Source: Melampsora larici-populina 98AG31
Lineage: Eukaryota > Basidiomycota > Pucciniomycetes > Pucciniales > Melampsoraceae
DNA length: 64,000 nt
Direction of reading: 5' to 3'
Assembly: GCF_000204055.1 (NCBI RefSeq)
Contig: NW_006768770.1
Coordinates: 453,196 to 517,195 of the forward strand
Positions 45,547 through 56,859 of the stretch are shown here, in pieces. A program made the translations under genes and the position numbers. Every line of letters begins with the position of its first letter. Positions within the stretch are counted from its first letter, which is position 1. The notes under the pieces are model-generated. The model did no database searches and was not told the origin of the DNA. It saw nothing but the letters and a program-made list of their open reading frames with translations.

Positions 45547-48500
45547 ATGGCCATCACCAAATCCCCCTCCCAATCCCAAATCTTGTCAAAAAGTTCTGGC
45601 CTTCAAGTAGCTGGCCTTCAAGTACCAAAAGCATCAAGTGGTCGAAATCTCAGACCACCGAGCCCCTCTTGACCAGCACCAGGCTTTGTGGCTACGCCAA
45701 AAGACTCTTGTACAACTCTTACACTTCCTTCTGATGACAACCAAAGTTCAACTGGTCCTCTCGCCAATCGTTCTGCTTCACCTTGACCCCCTACTGTTCC
45801 CACAAAGAAGAAGAGCAGTCAAGCCTCAGCTGCTGCCAAACCAACTGGCAAAGGCAAGGTAATCTTTGTATTTCACACCACAGACTAACAATGTATCTTA
45901 CTTCTTGGTAATTGTCTTAATATCCTAGTCTCGCTCATCAACCAGCAAACGACCCAAATCACCCTCAGGAAGTTCAAAGGGTTTCTCACCATCACCCTGA
46001 CCAACCAAGAAAACAAAAGATGTAAGTGAACCATCTTCTTTTAGCCTCTCACTACAGACGATTACTAACCTCCTTTTTCCTTTATAGGCGGCCTATGAGG
46101 TACCTGAAGACGTCGAGTTGTCCCAAGGATCCGATGTTGAGATAGTTGGGACCAGCGAGCCGGGCTACATGGATGTTTGAAGTGCTCGTGTGAGAGAACT
46201 ACTGACGTTCTTTGAGCCTCCTAAAGTAAGTCAAGTATTCATTTATTTCCATCTTTGTTTCATAAATGGCTGGCCCTGATGATATTATCTGTTTTGCTAA
46301 TGTCTAGGGACGCAGTTATAAGTGTCGTTTCTGTAATCAAACATTCTTGCGTCATCCGACCTTGTACTGGAACTTATGGGGGCACCGCGACGGGAACGAG
46401 AAACACCCAGTGTGCACGATGCGCCATAAAGCTATCAAAGCTGGCTTCAAACTTCCACCTGCCTATGAACCCGAGTCAGACAAAAAGAAGGACTCGACCT
46501 TGGACGCCTTTGTCAGTGGACCTATCTTCTCCGTTGACTTATTGAACACCATCCTTGTCATATGGATTGTTCGACATGCATTGCCCTGGATCTGATTCCA
46601 CGACCCTGCCCTACGTGCCGCTTTCTATTCCGTCAATCGCGGAGCGGTCGTTCAATCTACAGCTTGGGCCTCTAAGAAGTCTGTCCAGCTGTTTTCAGGC
46701 TTACACAGCCAGGTGATCAAGAACCTTCAGGTAAGTTTTATTTTTGACTTTCTCAAAAGCTTTGTATTTTCATTGTACTGATGATTGTATGATAGGAAAA
46801 TCAAGGTAAATTTTGTTTAATTCACGATGTTTGGACAACAATAGGAAATCGGTATGCCTTTGTTGGTGCGACGGCCAATTACATCGACAACAAATGGGAA
46901 TATAGATCAACTCATCTCACTCTGAAAATGGTTGCATGGCGTCATTTTGGCGCCTTGCTGGCCAGACCAATCGGCCGGTTTTCAATCCGACATGGACTTC
47001 ACAAAAAGATGAGTCTATTGTACTCATCTTTTTGACATTTATCCTGTTACTAATTTCACATGTTCCCCTATGATCCTTTTCTATTTATCATCTTTCTTGG
47101 CTTGTATGATACTCACCTTTTAGCTCAGACCACCAACAGTGGTGGAAACAACACCACGATGGCCACCGAACTCAAAGAGATGTTCGCAGCAGCCAAGATC
47201 CGGTACATTGGCCAAGTCAATCTCATCATGTCAGATGTTACGCCCATAAACTTAACCTCGTGGTTGGCCACAGGCTCAAAGCCCTGGGTCAAAAGGTAGG
47301 TACTGTAAAACCTTCTATACCCAACGGTGTCACTCTTCCTATCCCCGGTTTTGAGATCAACAACGGGGAAGATTCTGACGAGTTCCATCCTTCCGATACC
47401 GAATCTGAGGATGAAAATGGTCTACCTGAGCAACCGGACGGCATTGATGACAAGGATGGTACTGAAGGTCAAGATACCAACACTAAGCCAAATTGCAAAT
47501 TCACCGTGGAGTTTAGAAAATTGAGTAGACATAGAAAATTGAGAAGCTGGCAAGGGTCAGAAAAATATGAAAAAATAATGGGAGGGCCCTTTGATGCATT
47601 CCGATTGTCTGGCATATTTTTTCATATTTTTAAAACCACAATGCATATAACACTACACAAAATATAATATCTTCTGGGCAGAAAATATAAAAACCAACAA
47701 ACAGAGATATTAAACAGTCTTGAAGAGGGACAAAAATACACAAAAATATGCATATTGTTCCTATGGCTGAGACCTTTGATTTGAGTATTTTTTTGTATTT
47801 TTAGTGTGAAAATCATTGATTGTACTAACAAAAAACCTCCAGGATTGTCAGATTACAACCTGTAACAGAGATTGGAGGGCATAATTTGAATTCAACAATC
47901 CCTTATATCTTTGTCAATTCTTGATCAAACAACTTATTTTTTTGTTCATTGGAAAACCAAAGTCTGTGACTATATCTTTCATCAAGACAGAAAACTTGCA
48001 TCTAATTCCAAAGAATATCTACGTGGACATATAGGAAATTGTTTCAAAGACAAATAGCTTTTTTTGTAGCGGAGCTACAGATTTGATGCGTCAACATAAC
48101 ATTCAAATGCATTTCATGGCTTCTTAATGAACTAATTATCAAGTGTTTTGGCCCAGGATTGCAAAAGATATGAGGGATATAGATAATCTGAGAATTTTGG
48201 AGGTTTTTTGTTAGTACAATCAACAATTTTCACACTAAAAATACAAAAAAATACTCAAATCAAAGCTCTCAATCATAGGAACAATATGCAAATTTGTGTA
48301 TATTTTTGTCCCTCTCCCAGACTACTCAATATCTTTGTGTGTTGGTTTTTATATTTTCTGCCCAGAAGATAATATATTTTGTGTATTGTTATATGCATTG
48401 TGGTTTTAAAAATATGAAAAAAATATGCCAGACAATCGGAATACCTCAAAGGGTCCTCCCATTATTTTTTCATATTTTTCTGACCCTTGCCAGCTTCTCT

Positions 48501-49920
48501 ATAATTTTCTATGTCTACTCAATTTTCTAAACTCCACGGTAAGTTTGCAATTTGGTGTAGTGCGAGGAAGGCACTTGTGATAAAGATGACGTGGTCGCAG
48601 TGGCCCTTCAAAAGGTGAGTTTTGGCATTATGAATCTAGTTGGATGCTGACTAAAGTTGTCATGAGTTTTTCCATAGGTGGACACTGTCTCTGGACAGAT
48701 AGCGAGTAGTGCTGCACGAAGAAACAATTTTAAGACACGCACGACACGTATTGGATATAAGGGTTGGATGCTTAAAAGGCCTTGCAAGACCAGATGGAAT
48801 AGTCACTACGAAAGTTGCATGATTGCATGCAAGGCACAGGAGGTCAGTACTTTTTTGACTTTGCTTTCATCATTGATTACTGATAGCTGTCTATCTGATA
48901 CTTTTCTATACAGGTCATCAATTCTATGATTGCGGCCAATTGAAAGGCCTGTTTTTTCAAGGGGGTCACTATTTCGGCTTCAGAGTGGCACGTGGTAGAG
49001 ATGGTGAACAAGGTTCTGAAGGTATGTGGCTCCCTTTGATCATCTTATGTTTTGGTATGTTTATTTGTTTTTGTTGTAGACTCTTGTTGAAGCTACAGCT
49101 CGAGTTGAGGGTAACTGGCCTACTGGATGTATTCTCTTGGCTGAATACAAGAGGGTAATCAACGAACTCAAGCAACATCAAGCTGAAGCATGCATTTTCC
49201 CAAGTCTCGACAATGCCATTGAGGTAATGATCAAATGGCTGACCGATTACCAAGAGGAGGCTGCCAGCTGTGAAGCCATAGTACTTGCAACAATCCTCAA
49301 CCCAAGATTTTGAGTAAAGTTTTTCAACCTCCACTATCCCAAACATGAAGCCTCATCTCAGGGGATTCTCGAGTGCGCATTCAACGCTGTGGTTGAAGAA
49401 AGGAAGACTCACAAGCCAACTCCACCACCCGAAGATTGCAACGAGTCTGCCAATCCTGATGAATTCGATGTTTTCGGAACTGATAAAGGTCCAAGTCAAC
49501 CTTTGACTTCAGAGCTAGAAGAATATTTACATGGTAAATTCCCAATCAGAAAGGATCATACTCCTCTTCAGTGGTGGAAGGTTTGTTTTTTCCATCTCCT
49601 CATTCATTCATTCAGTCTAACTAACTACCTAATGGTTCAATTTACAGGAACACAAAAGCCATTTCCCTATCCTAGCAACGCTCGCCCGCGATTACTTATC
49701 CATTTTGGCCACATCATGTGCATGTGAGCGCACATTTTCAGCCGCTGCCAATGTGTGTACCCCATCGAGAGGTAGTATGTTACCTAAAACCATGGAGCGG
49801 CTTGTAGGCTTGCAAGCTTGGTTGAAGGAGGGCATTGTCCCTGATGGAGAATTTGAAGAAGCTTCCAAGGCGCTTCAAGCCTATGTGGACGCGATGGCCA
49901 AGTCCAAGAAACCCCGATAG
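45547..49920 (+). pseudogene. hAT-2 transposase pseudogene, 7 TGA stops, one frameshift, foldback insertion
   Basis: Collinear with hAT-1: MAITKSPSQSQILSKSSG, zinc finger YKCRFCNQTFLRHPTLYW, IHDVWTTIGNRYAFVGA, TLKMVAWRHFGALLARPI, CYAHKLNLVVG, TRWNSHYESC, LEEYLHG...PLQWWK, LARDYLSILATSCACERTFS, WLKEG. In-frame TGAs at 45670, 45784, 45998, 46178, 46593, 48941 and 49311. A frameshift lies near 47200-47210, between EMFAAAK and PVHW. The CACTA-like foldback at 47481-48562 interrupts the acidic middle region. The 5' leader is interrupted by hAT-1. Older than hAT-1 by every criterion visible. Confidence 0.87.
47481..48562. mobile_element. CACTA-like foldback element, 1.08 kb
   Basis: Starts CACTAAGCCAAATTGC and ends GCAATTTGGTGTAGTG. 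The arms stay complementary for about 360 bases each (for example gtggagtttagaaaattgag at 47506 against its complement near 48538), with about 350 bases in the centre. CACTA termini suggest the CMC superfamily. The flanking triplets CAA and CGA differ by one base, so the expected 3-bp duplication is imperfect. No coding sequence. It sits in the acidic linker of the hAT-2 gene. Confidence 0.8.
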
Positions 49921-50372
49921 TCTCTTTTTTTTTCTGACTCCAAAACAAGATTGTTTTCTTTTTATGTGTCTGTTTCTTTCTCATATCTTTTTCCTCTAAA
50001 GAGTTTACATCTACTCTACTTGTCCTCCTACAAGCTTGGACATGTACACATCGTGGTGAATTAATTTTTTTTTCCTTCTCTTTGACTTTATCTGCGAAAT
50101 ATCGCAATATTGCACGATATATTGCGATATAGCGCGATATATAGCGACTGTACTTACATCACAATATATTGCGCCATACTTCGGAGAAATTGTGATTGCC
50201 CCGCTTCGATACCAAGCGAGCTTTTTATTTGTGTAAATAGCGAAGTGGGAGCGGAGCGTTTCATAGCGCCGACTCCGCAGCGCCATGAAATTGGTTGAAA
50301 TTTCATAGCGTTTTGGAGCGGTTCAGGTATTGCCCACAAGACCATTTAATCTCTTAAAAATTCAAATCCTTA
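49921..50372. other. hAT-2 3' flank and probable right terminus
   Basis: At 50093-50150 a cluster of overlapping gcgatat/atatcgc palindromes occurs (atattgcgatatagcgcgat). At 50225-50335, repeated gagcggagcg, tttcatagcg and ggagcggttcaggtattg sequences look like subterminal repeats and the right end of hAT-2. I could not find the matching left end. Confidence 0.45.
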
Positions 50373-51277
50373 GAGCATCCGCAATCTTTTGCGTCAAATT
50401 TGGGATTAGTTAACCTAAAGTTAACGATCGTTAGCCGGGGCCAACTAATCTCTTGCCAAATCCCACAGTCGTTGTCTTTAACTTGGAGTTTAGACATCTT
50501 TAACTCCAAATTAAAGACTCGGTCTACAATCGTTTGCTTCAAGTTACGAGTAAGCTGTCCCCAAATTTAACACAATCAACAAATTTCTCTGATCATTCCG
50601 ATGCTCACTTCACATTTTCATAACAACATCAACTTGTCACTTTATACTAGTTGATGTCTGCTGATTTAAACAACCAACTGATTCATTTTATAATTTCTCC
50701 AACTCTCATGTTGTATAACTCACACAATGTGAAGTTGATTTTTGCCTCTTACAATCGGGTCTTTTGTTGTCTATGTATTGGATGTTGGACAATGCATTAA
50801 ATCCAACAACCGATTAAAAATCAAATTGTTGAATCAAGACATTATTCGAGTTTTAATCAAGTTTATTAAACCCGATTGGATTAGAAAATTCATTATTAAA
50901 AATGAAGGGAATGTGGTGTTAGAAGATGATGGGAGTGCCGAGCGATTGAGGTGAGGGATGAGTCAAGCGGCAGAGTAGTTGTGGTATTGGTTGAAATCAA
51001 AACAGATTGCGGTGGACGAGTGGAGGCCAGATCATTGAGTGAAAATGGAATTGAGGTGTGGTGTGAGTCGAGTTGAGGGTTGCGTTTTCGGTAGTTTTTG
51101 AGGGCATGGAGTTAGCTACCGCGTCGGTAGGCTGGGATAACTTTGTCCCAGCCTACCGATTTTTTGTCGAAAAGCTAACTAACGATCGGTTAAAATTTCA
51201 CCATTGTGGAAATTTCGAAATCGGTGAGTTAAATACTTAGCTATTCCGACGACTTAATGCGACGGTTGCGGATGCTC
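50373..51277. mobile_element. PIF/Harbinger-type MITE, 905 bp
   Basis: Inverted ends GAGCATCCGCAA / TTGCGGATGCTC are flanked by TTA on each side (50370-50372, 51278-51280). A subterminal inverted pair agttaacgatcgttagcc / aactaacgatcggttaa lies further in. A 14-bp hairpin, TCGGTAGGCTGGGA and its complement with an 8-base loop, sits at 51124-51159. No transposase reading frame. Confidence 0.85.
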
Positions 51278-51280
51278 TTA

Positions 51281-52965
51281 GAATCATAAACTTTGTAGAA
51301 CTCCACTTTCATTAATCTCAACCTAAGAGAAAGAGAAAAGAATTTTCACCCCAGGATAGAATGATATATGATACAATAAGTTACAATAGTATAAACAAAT
51401 CATTTCTACATATTGACCAATTTGAAGGTATAAAGAGTTCAATTGGAGATTCTATCTCTGAGAATGAGTAATCTTTGTAAAAAGAGAGCTTATGAGAGAT
51501 CCAGTGAATCTATGGACGTGAAATAATTTTTGATCATTTCTCTCAGTTGACATGTATCATCTCTAAAGCTTTTCTCAGATCCAACATCCAAAGACTACTG
51601 ACTACTATAGATTCACTCTCATGAGCTTTCTTTTACAATTTTACAAAGTGTGCTCATTCTCAGATAAAATCTCCAACTCAACTCCTCACATCTTCAAGTT
51701 AATCAATAAGACTGAATTGCTTATACTGTAACTCACTGTATCACATATCCAACTACTTGATAATACCAGAATCTTTGGATCAATGATTATGAATCAACCA
51801 AGACACATTTTCTGGTTCATTCCTTCAATCTTCACCCAAACACATCAATCATTTTCTCAAGTCTTAATTAATTCAACCACTCAATTTCTTTCTGTTTTTT
51901 TTCAAATTAAAGAAAAATTCAATTTTAAATAAAATGAAAATCGAATACGAGCCGAAACCAAACCAAACCAAACCAGACGAGACAGCGAGACATACACATT
52001 CAAAATAACATAAACTGACTAAATTGATTTTTGGGATGATGATGATAGTGAATGTGATGATGGGTGTGGTTCTTGGATCAGGGGAGTCAAACACAAAAGA
52101 AAATTGAAATTAAAAATGAATTCTCTAAAATCAGAGATATGATTAAGAAGCAAGTTTTTGAATTCACATTGGGGTTTTTGTTTTTCTGCAAAAACTGATC
52201 ATCAGCTTTTGATAAATCAATTCAAAAAAAGCAGCAGAGCTAGAGAAGTAAAATAAAAGACCAAAGACCAATGGTGTATGCAATTTGATATGATCCACAA
52301 AAAAACATCATGGAACAAAATGATGGTTTGTGATCAAATGGAAAATGGTAGAGCAGTACTATGTGTTGATAGGAATGATGAAGAGAATGGATACATCTAG
52401 AGATCCGATCAGCGGGAATGAAGTTATCTAAAATAAGAAACCATTATCAAAACTACTACATCGATCAACATCTTTGATGTAATTCTTTGAGTTTTTTTTT
52501 GCTTTTTGAGTGGGACGATCAAGAGGAAAAAGGATTTTTTTGGGTAGGAAGATGAAATACTGAGAGCAAAAACAAAAATGAAAAAATGAAAAAGCTCCAA
52601 TACACATTTTGTTTGCTTGTCACCAACGACTTGCCACTTTCTGAAAGGTTTTGTCTGAAAAATAAAATGCTGAGTTAACAAGAGGTTTAAATGTGAAAAT
52701 TGTGGCGAGTCAAAAACCCTGATTGGAATTGTAAGATAAGACTTCAAGCGTCCTCTATTCACCCCACTAGTATCAACCCATGATGTTTGTGGAGAAGAAA
52801 CGAAAAAACTTGTTGTCGATGATGCCGAAATTAACTTTAAAAGGCTCTATACCGATCAGCCACTTGCCCAAAAATTGACACGAAACAAAACTACATCCAT
52901 ATATCACCGTGAAATTGTAAAAAGTCTAGACAAGATATGAGTGGTGGTGATTTGAGAGGTCTTGA
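51281..52965. other. Non-coding 3' flank
   Basis: AT-rich sequence with simple tracts, no supported gene. A short palindromic pair (tgagaatgagta...) occurs near 51455 and 51655. The part nearest 52965 is likely the 3' UTR of the RRM gene. Confidence 0.35.
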
Positions 52966-53970
52966 CTAAGCCTCGCCATGCGCAACTTCCTGACCAGGAT
53001 GGACACTTCCACCATCAGCTGTCACCACGATATGCGCAAGGTCCTCAGCAGTCGGGTTGGGCGAGAATCCATTGGCACTGTACACAGGGGATGTTTCGCC
53101 AAGCATGTGATGGTTAAAACCTGTCATCTGGGCAGGAGCACTTCGGGGACCGGCACCAGGAGTCGGGATGGTAGGTGAAAAGATTTGAGCCCAAGGTGCG
53201 TTACGCGGGGCATTGGCACATCGATCGTTACCGTACGCGATCCTACAAAAGGCAGCTAGACATCAGTATCGGACCAGATGGAGAGGAAAGAAGGGAAAAC
53301 TAACTTGAACTTTGAGTATTCTTCATTCTGTTTGATACCTTCAATCGCCTTGATCGAATTGGCAATGTTTGTGAAACTGAATGCATGTCACAAATTAAAT
53401 CAATCAAGCGTCAACAAAGAAACAAATACTGTGAGGTAGTGTGCAGGGCCTCAGCTTACTTTACAAAGGCGCAATTCTTCTCTTTAAGCAAGTTGACCAA
53501 CTCGATCTCACCGTACTGTGAGAAGTCTTGCCTGATCTTGGCCTGTGGGGAACCGAGTGGGTCAGAATCTATCTTCTAGTTATGAATGTGAGCATTGATA
53601 GTGGAAATACCTCGTCAAATGCCTCAAAGTCTTCAATTTGACCAATGTAAACATTACGAGAACCACCCGCTTGCACCACCATGGCAATACCGGGAGAGGG
53701 TGGTCCAGAATGTTTACCCCATCCAACCTTAAGGCGACGGTTATGCAATGCAATACCTTGAAAGGTTGCAGTATGGAAGAACGCAACTGCAGCACTGTTA
53801 GAGGGAAGAAGCAGGATACCATGAATATAAGTTTACAAAGCAGCAGGACCAGACGACCTACTTCGAGTCAACAAAAGTAACAAAGGCGATGTGCTTGTCT
53901 TGTATATATCGAATCTGTTGTAAGATCCCACCGCGAATGGTGTTGCAGATCTCTTCGAGTTGAACAAGTT
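52966..53970 (-). CDS. Mrn1/Nrd1-like RRM RNA-binding protein, 5'-truncated
   Basis: C-terminal half of a fungal multi-RRM protein of the Mrn1 (yeast) / Nrd1 (fission yeast) type, which binds mRNA 3' regions. The minus-strand exons read [31 protein letters not shown], then [89 protein letters not shown], and [18 protein letters not shown], ending in a Pro-rich tail with stop at 52968-52966. Introns are GT..AG and in phase; no premature stop was found. The first RRMs and any start codon are missing. Immediately upstream lies a RasGEF fragment, so this copy is truncated by rearrangement and is probably not functional unless fused. Confidence 0.75.
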
Positions 53971-53984
53971 TAAAAAATATGAGG

Positions 53985-54340
53985 AGAAAAAACTGACTTG
54001 TTATTTATCAAAATTAATTGTTCAAAATTCGGATCAATAGGAGAAGTACGATGAGTAGGAATTCCCTCATGACAAAACGTAACATCAGTAAGATAAACAC
54101 TCAAGAATGGTATACAACGTGTATGTGCTTTACGTAAAGCTACTCGATATTCGGCATAATTTCAATGATGATTCACCACTTTGTTTAAACTATCATAGAT
54201 CGTTTTCGATCGACCTCCTACGGCTTTCCATGTATTGTTTGTTATAATCGAGTGATCGTTGATGAGTTCAATGCAATCATGACTTCCATCAATCCATTAT
54301 GTCCTTTGGTAACTCGAGAAATTGTTGTTTGAGAGAAAAA
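53985..54340 (-). pseudogene. RasGEF (Cdc25-type) domain fragment, broken
   Basis: The minus strand encodes pieces of a Ras guanine-nucleotide exchange factor catalytic domain: GLMEVMIALNSSTITRL, then in another frame NNTWKAVGGRSKTIYDSLNK, NYAEYRVALRKAHTRC and IPFLSVYLTDVTFCHEGIP, equivalent to the conserved region ...YR..L....CIPFLG.YLTDL.F. A frameshift follows TRL, and TGA at 54164-54162 stands where H-R-N would be expected (CGA to TGA). It ends within about 20 bases of the RRM fragment. Confidence 0.72.
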
Positions 54341-54699
54341 ACCAGTACAGTTTCCCTTGGTGACCATGAGTGAACAACTCTGGAGAGCGCTGTCAACGCA
54401 ATCATGAGGGGATCTCGAATCGAGGTGATTAGATACTCGGTGTCCATCATAGATCGATCTTGATGACTTTTCGTGTTGATAAGAAGTCGACCTACGTAAA
54501 AAAGGTGGCAAATGTCAGAATCAAAATGAGCGGATTGAAACTTTGGGGGCTTTGATCGAGCAAATCTGAACATACTTTTTCTCAAGAAAGGCAGAGAGTG
54601 GATGTGGAGGCCATGAAAAAATGATCTAGGAGGTTTTCTGTGTGGAGATCAATCTGGTGAAGAATCAGAACGAGTCAAAGTTGGAAGACGCGATGGAAA
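54341..54699. other. Possible further RasGEF remnants, then LINE junction
   Basis: Minus-strand frames around 54345-54590 are open but not clearly alignable to RasGEF. The 5' breakpoint of the LINE lies near 54690-54710. Confidence 0.3.
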
Positions 54700-54700
54700 T

Positions 54701-56636
54701 GTGATGGGGGCATCGATGTCCAGTGGATGTGAGGATGTGCTGACAAGTCTATCAAAGTCCGAGTGGGGAATCACTCCAAACCTCATGAACATTCTCATCA
54801 CCACCACCGTCCACACGGCGCTAGATTACGGTGTAGCAGCGTGGCTACCCTTCGAGCCACCGGAATACTTCATCAAACAGCTCAGCACAATTGACAACAC
54901 GTGCGCAAGGGCAGCGTTGGGGGCATTAGGGACTGGGCGAAGCTCTGCAAAATTGCAATTCAACCGTAGTTGAAAGCGAGTTGCAAACAGCTAAGCCACT
55001 GTTCAATCAATATGAAATTTCCTTATTTTTTTTAGTAAGCTTTATGGCACTAAAAAAAATAGGGTGGCGCACAGGCATGACCCTCCCTAAGACGAGCTGT
55101 CTATTCAAAATTTCCCCCCCCACCTCAGCCAAAAGCCTATGGCAGAACGCTTCTGGATAGCCTGATATACCTTTCACAGGTTGCTCTCGCTCTGGTTTTG
55201 GTGAAATCATCTGACAGTCGGGTCTCTTGGGCTTGTAGGAGTAATCCTGACACCTCCTGTTTGCATAAATCGCTTCGGTCGACTTCCAGGGGATTCATGC
55301 GCTTATTGAGGTGGCTAAATCCTCTGTCGGTCGAAACCTCGCCCAGTCCCTATTACCAACGACGCCATCAATTTTTCTAATGCACGACTCAAACCTCACA
55401 CCCCCCAAAATCAGATTACAGAGTAAGATAATGAATTTCATGGCCACTGCGTTAACCAAACCATCATATTCTCCTATTCACAGCTTCGTCAAACAAGCTC
55501 AAAACTCAAAACCAAAATGCCATCACAACCCGTTTCACCGTTTCTTCCAACATCAAGTCAGCGAAGAATTAGCCGAATTCATTCAACAAATCCCACTCGA
55601 CCCATCAGATATCTTGACAAGACCCTCAAACTACACAACAATCATCCAAGAGACCGAGAGCCTGGCAAAAAGAGAGGCCAATAGCCTCACGGCAACACTA
55701 GAACACGTGGTAATATTTACCGACGGATCTAGAATTCCCAAATGCACCACAGCGGCTGCCGCATGGTGTAAAAATACTAACAAATCTGTAGCTAAACATT
55801 TAGGAACAGCGCGAACTCACGGCATCTATCAAGCCGAATACCGAGGAGTCCAAATGGGCCTCACCATGGCACTACACACTGCCTCACCACACACCCGAAG
55901 AACATCGATCCTCCTCGATAACCAGAGTGTTATCAAGGACCTCCGGTCTAATAAACTTCCCATCACTACATTAGAAGACAGGAAAGAGACGTACAAGCTG
56001 ATGATGTATTTACATAGATCCTTTCCCGATATGCGCATCAACATTAGATGGTGCCCAGGCCATGCCGGGGTACACGGAAACGAAATTGTTGACAAAATCG
56101 CCAATAAGAAAGCTAACACAAAATTACCCAATACCTTCAAAGCAACCCCGAACGCAGCAAGCTTTCTCACGGCCATTAAAGAATGGCGCACCAAAAATTC
56201 CGAAATCAAGAATCCAGACGATCTAAAACGACTGGGACATAAACCACAACAAAAGAAGCACATGAAGTTTTTAAACGAACTCAAGAAACACTCAATAGCA
56301 GCCATCACCCAATTAATGTCAGGCCATATTCAACTCAACCACTACCTCTGCAGATTTGATCAGCTAGGGGACCCAAGTTGCGAATGCCAAGAAGGCATCG
56401 AGACCGTAGAACATTTCCTCTTCACATGCTCTAAGTACAACAAGGAGCGCCAACAATTCGAGCAAGAACTCAACAAACTCAATCTCCCGATTAACACAAC
56501 AATCCTCAACAAACCTGTGGCATTCAAAGCCATTGCCAACTACTGCGACAGCACATGGCGGTTCAAAAATCGCTGGACTTGGGCTAAGATCTCAGAAGAA
56601 AACATGCCAACAAACAGGCAACCCCCCAGAGATTGA
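54701..56636 (+). pseudogene. LINE ORF2 C-terminal part: RT thumb, RNase H, zinc knuckle
   Basis: The upstream piece reads TTTVHTALDYGVAAWLPFEP and TIDNTCARAALGA, the region after the RT active site in Tad1/I-type LINEs. Beyond the MITE the frame continues TTPSIFLMHDSNL..., then the RNase H domain: Asp in VVIFTDGSRIP, Glu in QAEYRGVQMGL, Asp in SILLDNQSVI, and WCPGHAGVHGNEIVDKIA with the last His and Asp. It ends with a Cys-rich C.C..GIETVEHFLFTCSKY motif. No premature stop apart from the insertion. The missing N-terminus includes the endonuclease and catalytic RT core. Confidence 0.85.
54929..55350. mobile_element. TA-flanked MITE inside the LINE, 422 bp
   Basis: Inverted ends GGGACTGGGCGA / TCGCCCAGTCCC, the right copy reading cctcgcccagtccc, with TA outside each end (54927-54928, 55351-55352). 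Taking out the insert and one TA rejoins the LINE reading frame exactly (GAL then LPTTPSIFL), which supports both boundaries. Tc1/mariner-like by its target. Confidence 0.82.
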
Positions 56637-56859
56637 AAATCTCAATCCACCTTTTTCCCTTTATAACCACATCCTTTAGCGCCACATCATGTTACCCACA
56701 CTATTAATATTGTATGCTAGATGAAACAGCCAACAGCAACCTTTCCCCTGACACAGCCAGAGGGGTTTTACCGGTGCTGGAAAATATGCAGTGTCTAATA
56801 GCCTTACGGCTCTAATGACACTTTAAGCAATATAAAAGAAAAAAAAAAAGGGGGGGGCA

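Larger units (their letters stand above)
54700..56850 (+). mobile_element. 5'-truncated LINE (Tad1/I-like) with A-rich 3' end
   Basis: Contains the end of a reverse transcriptase ORF with RNase H and terminates in an A-rich tract at 56836-56851, as expected for target-primed insertion. The 5' end is missing, the common fate of LINE copies. A TA-flanked MITE interrupts it at 54929-55350. No target duplication recognised. Confidence 0.85.
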
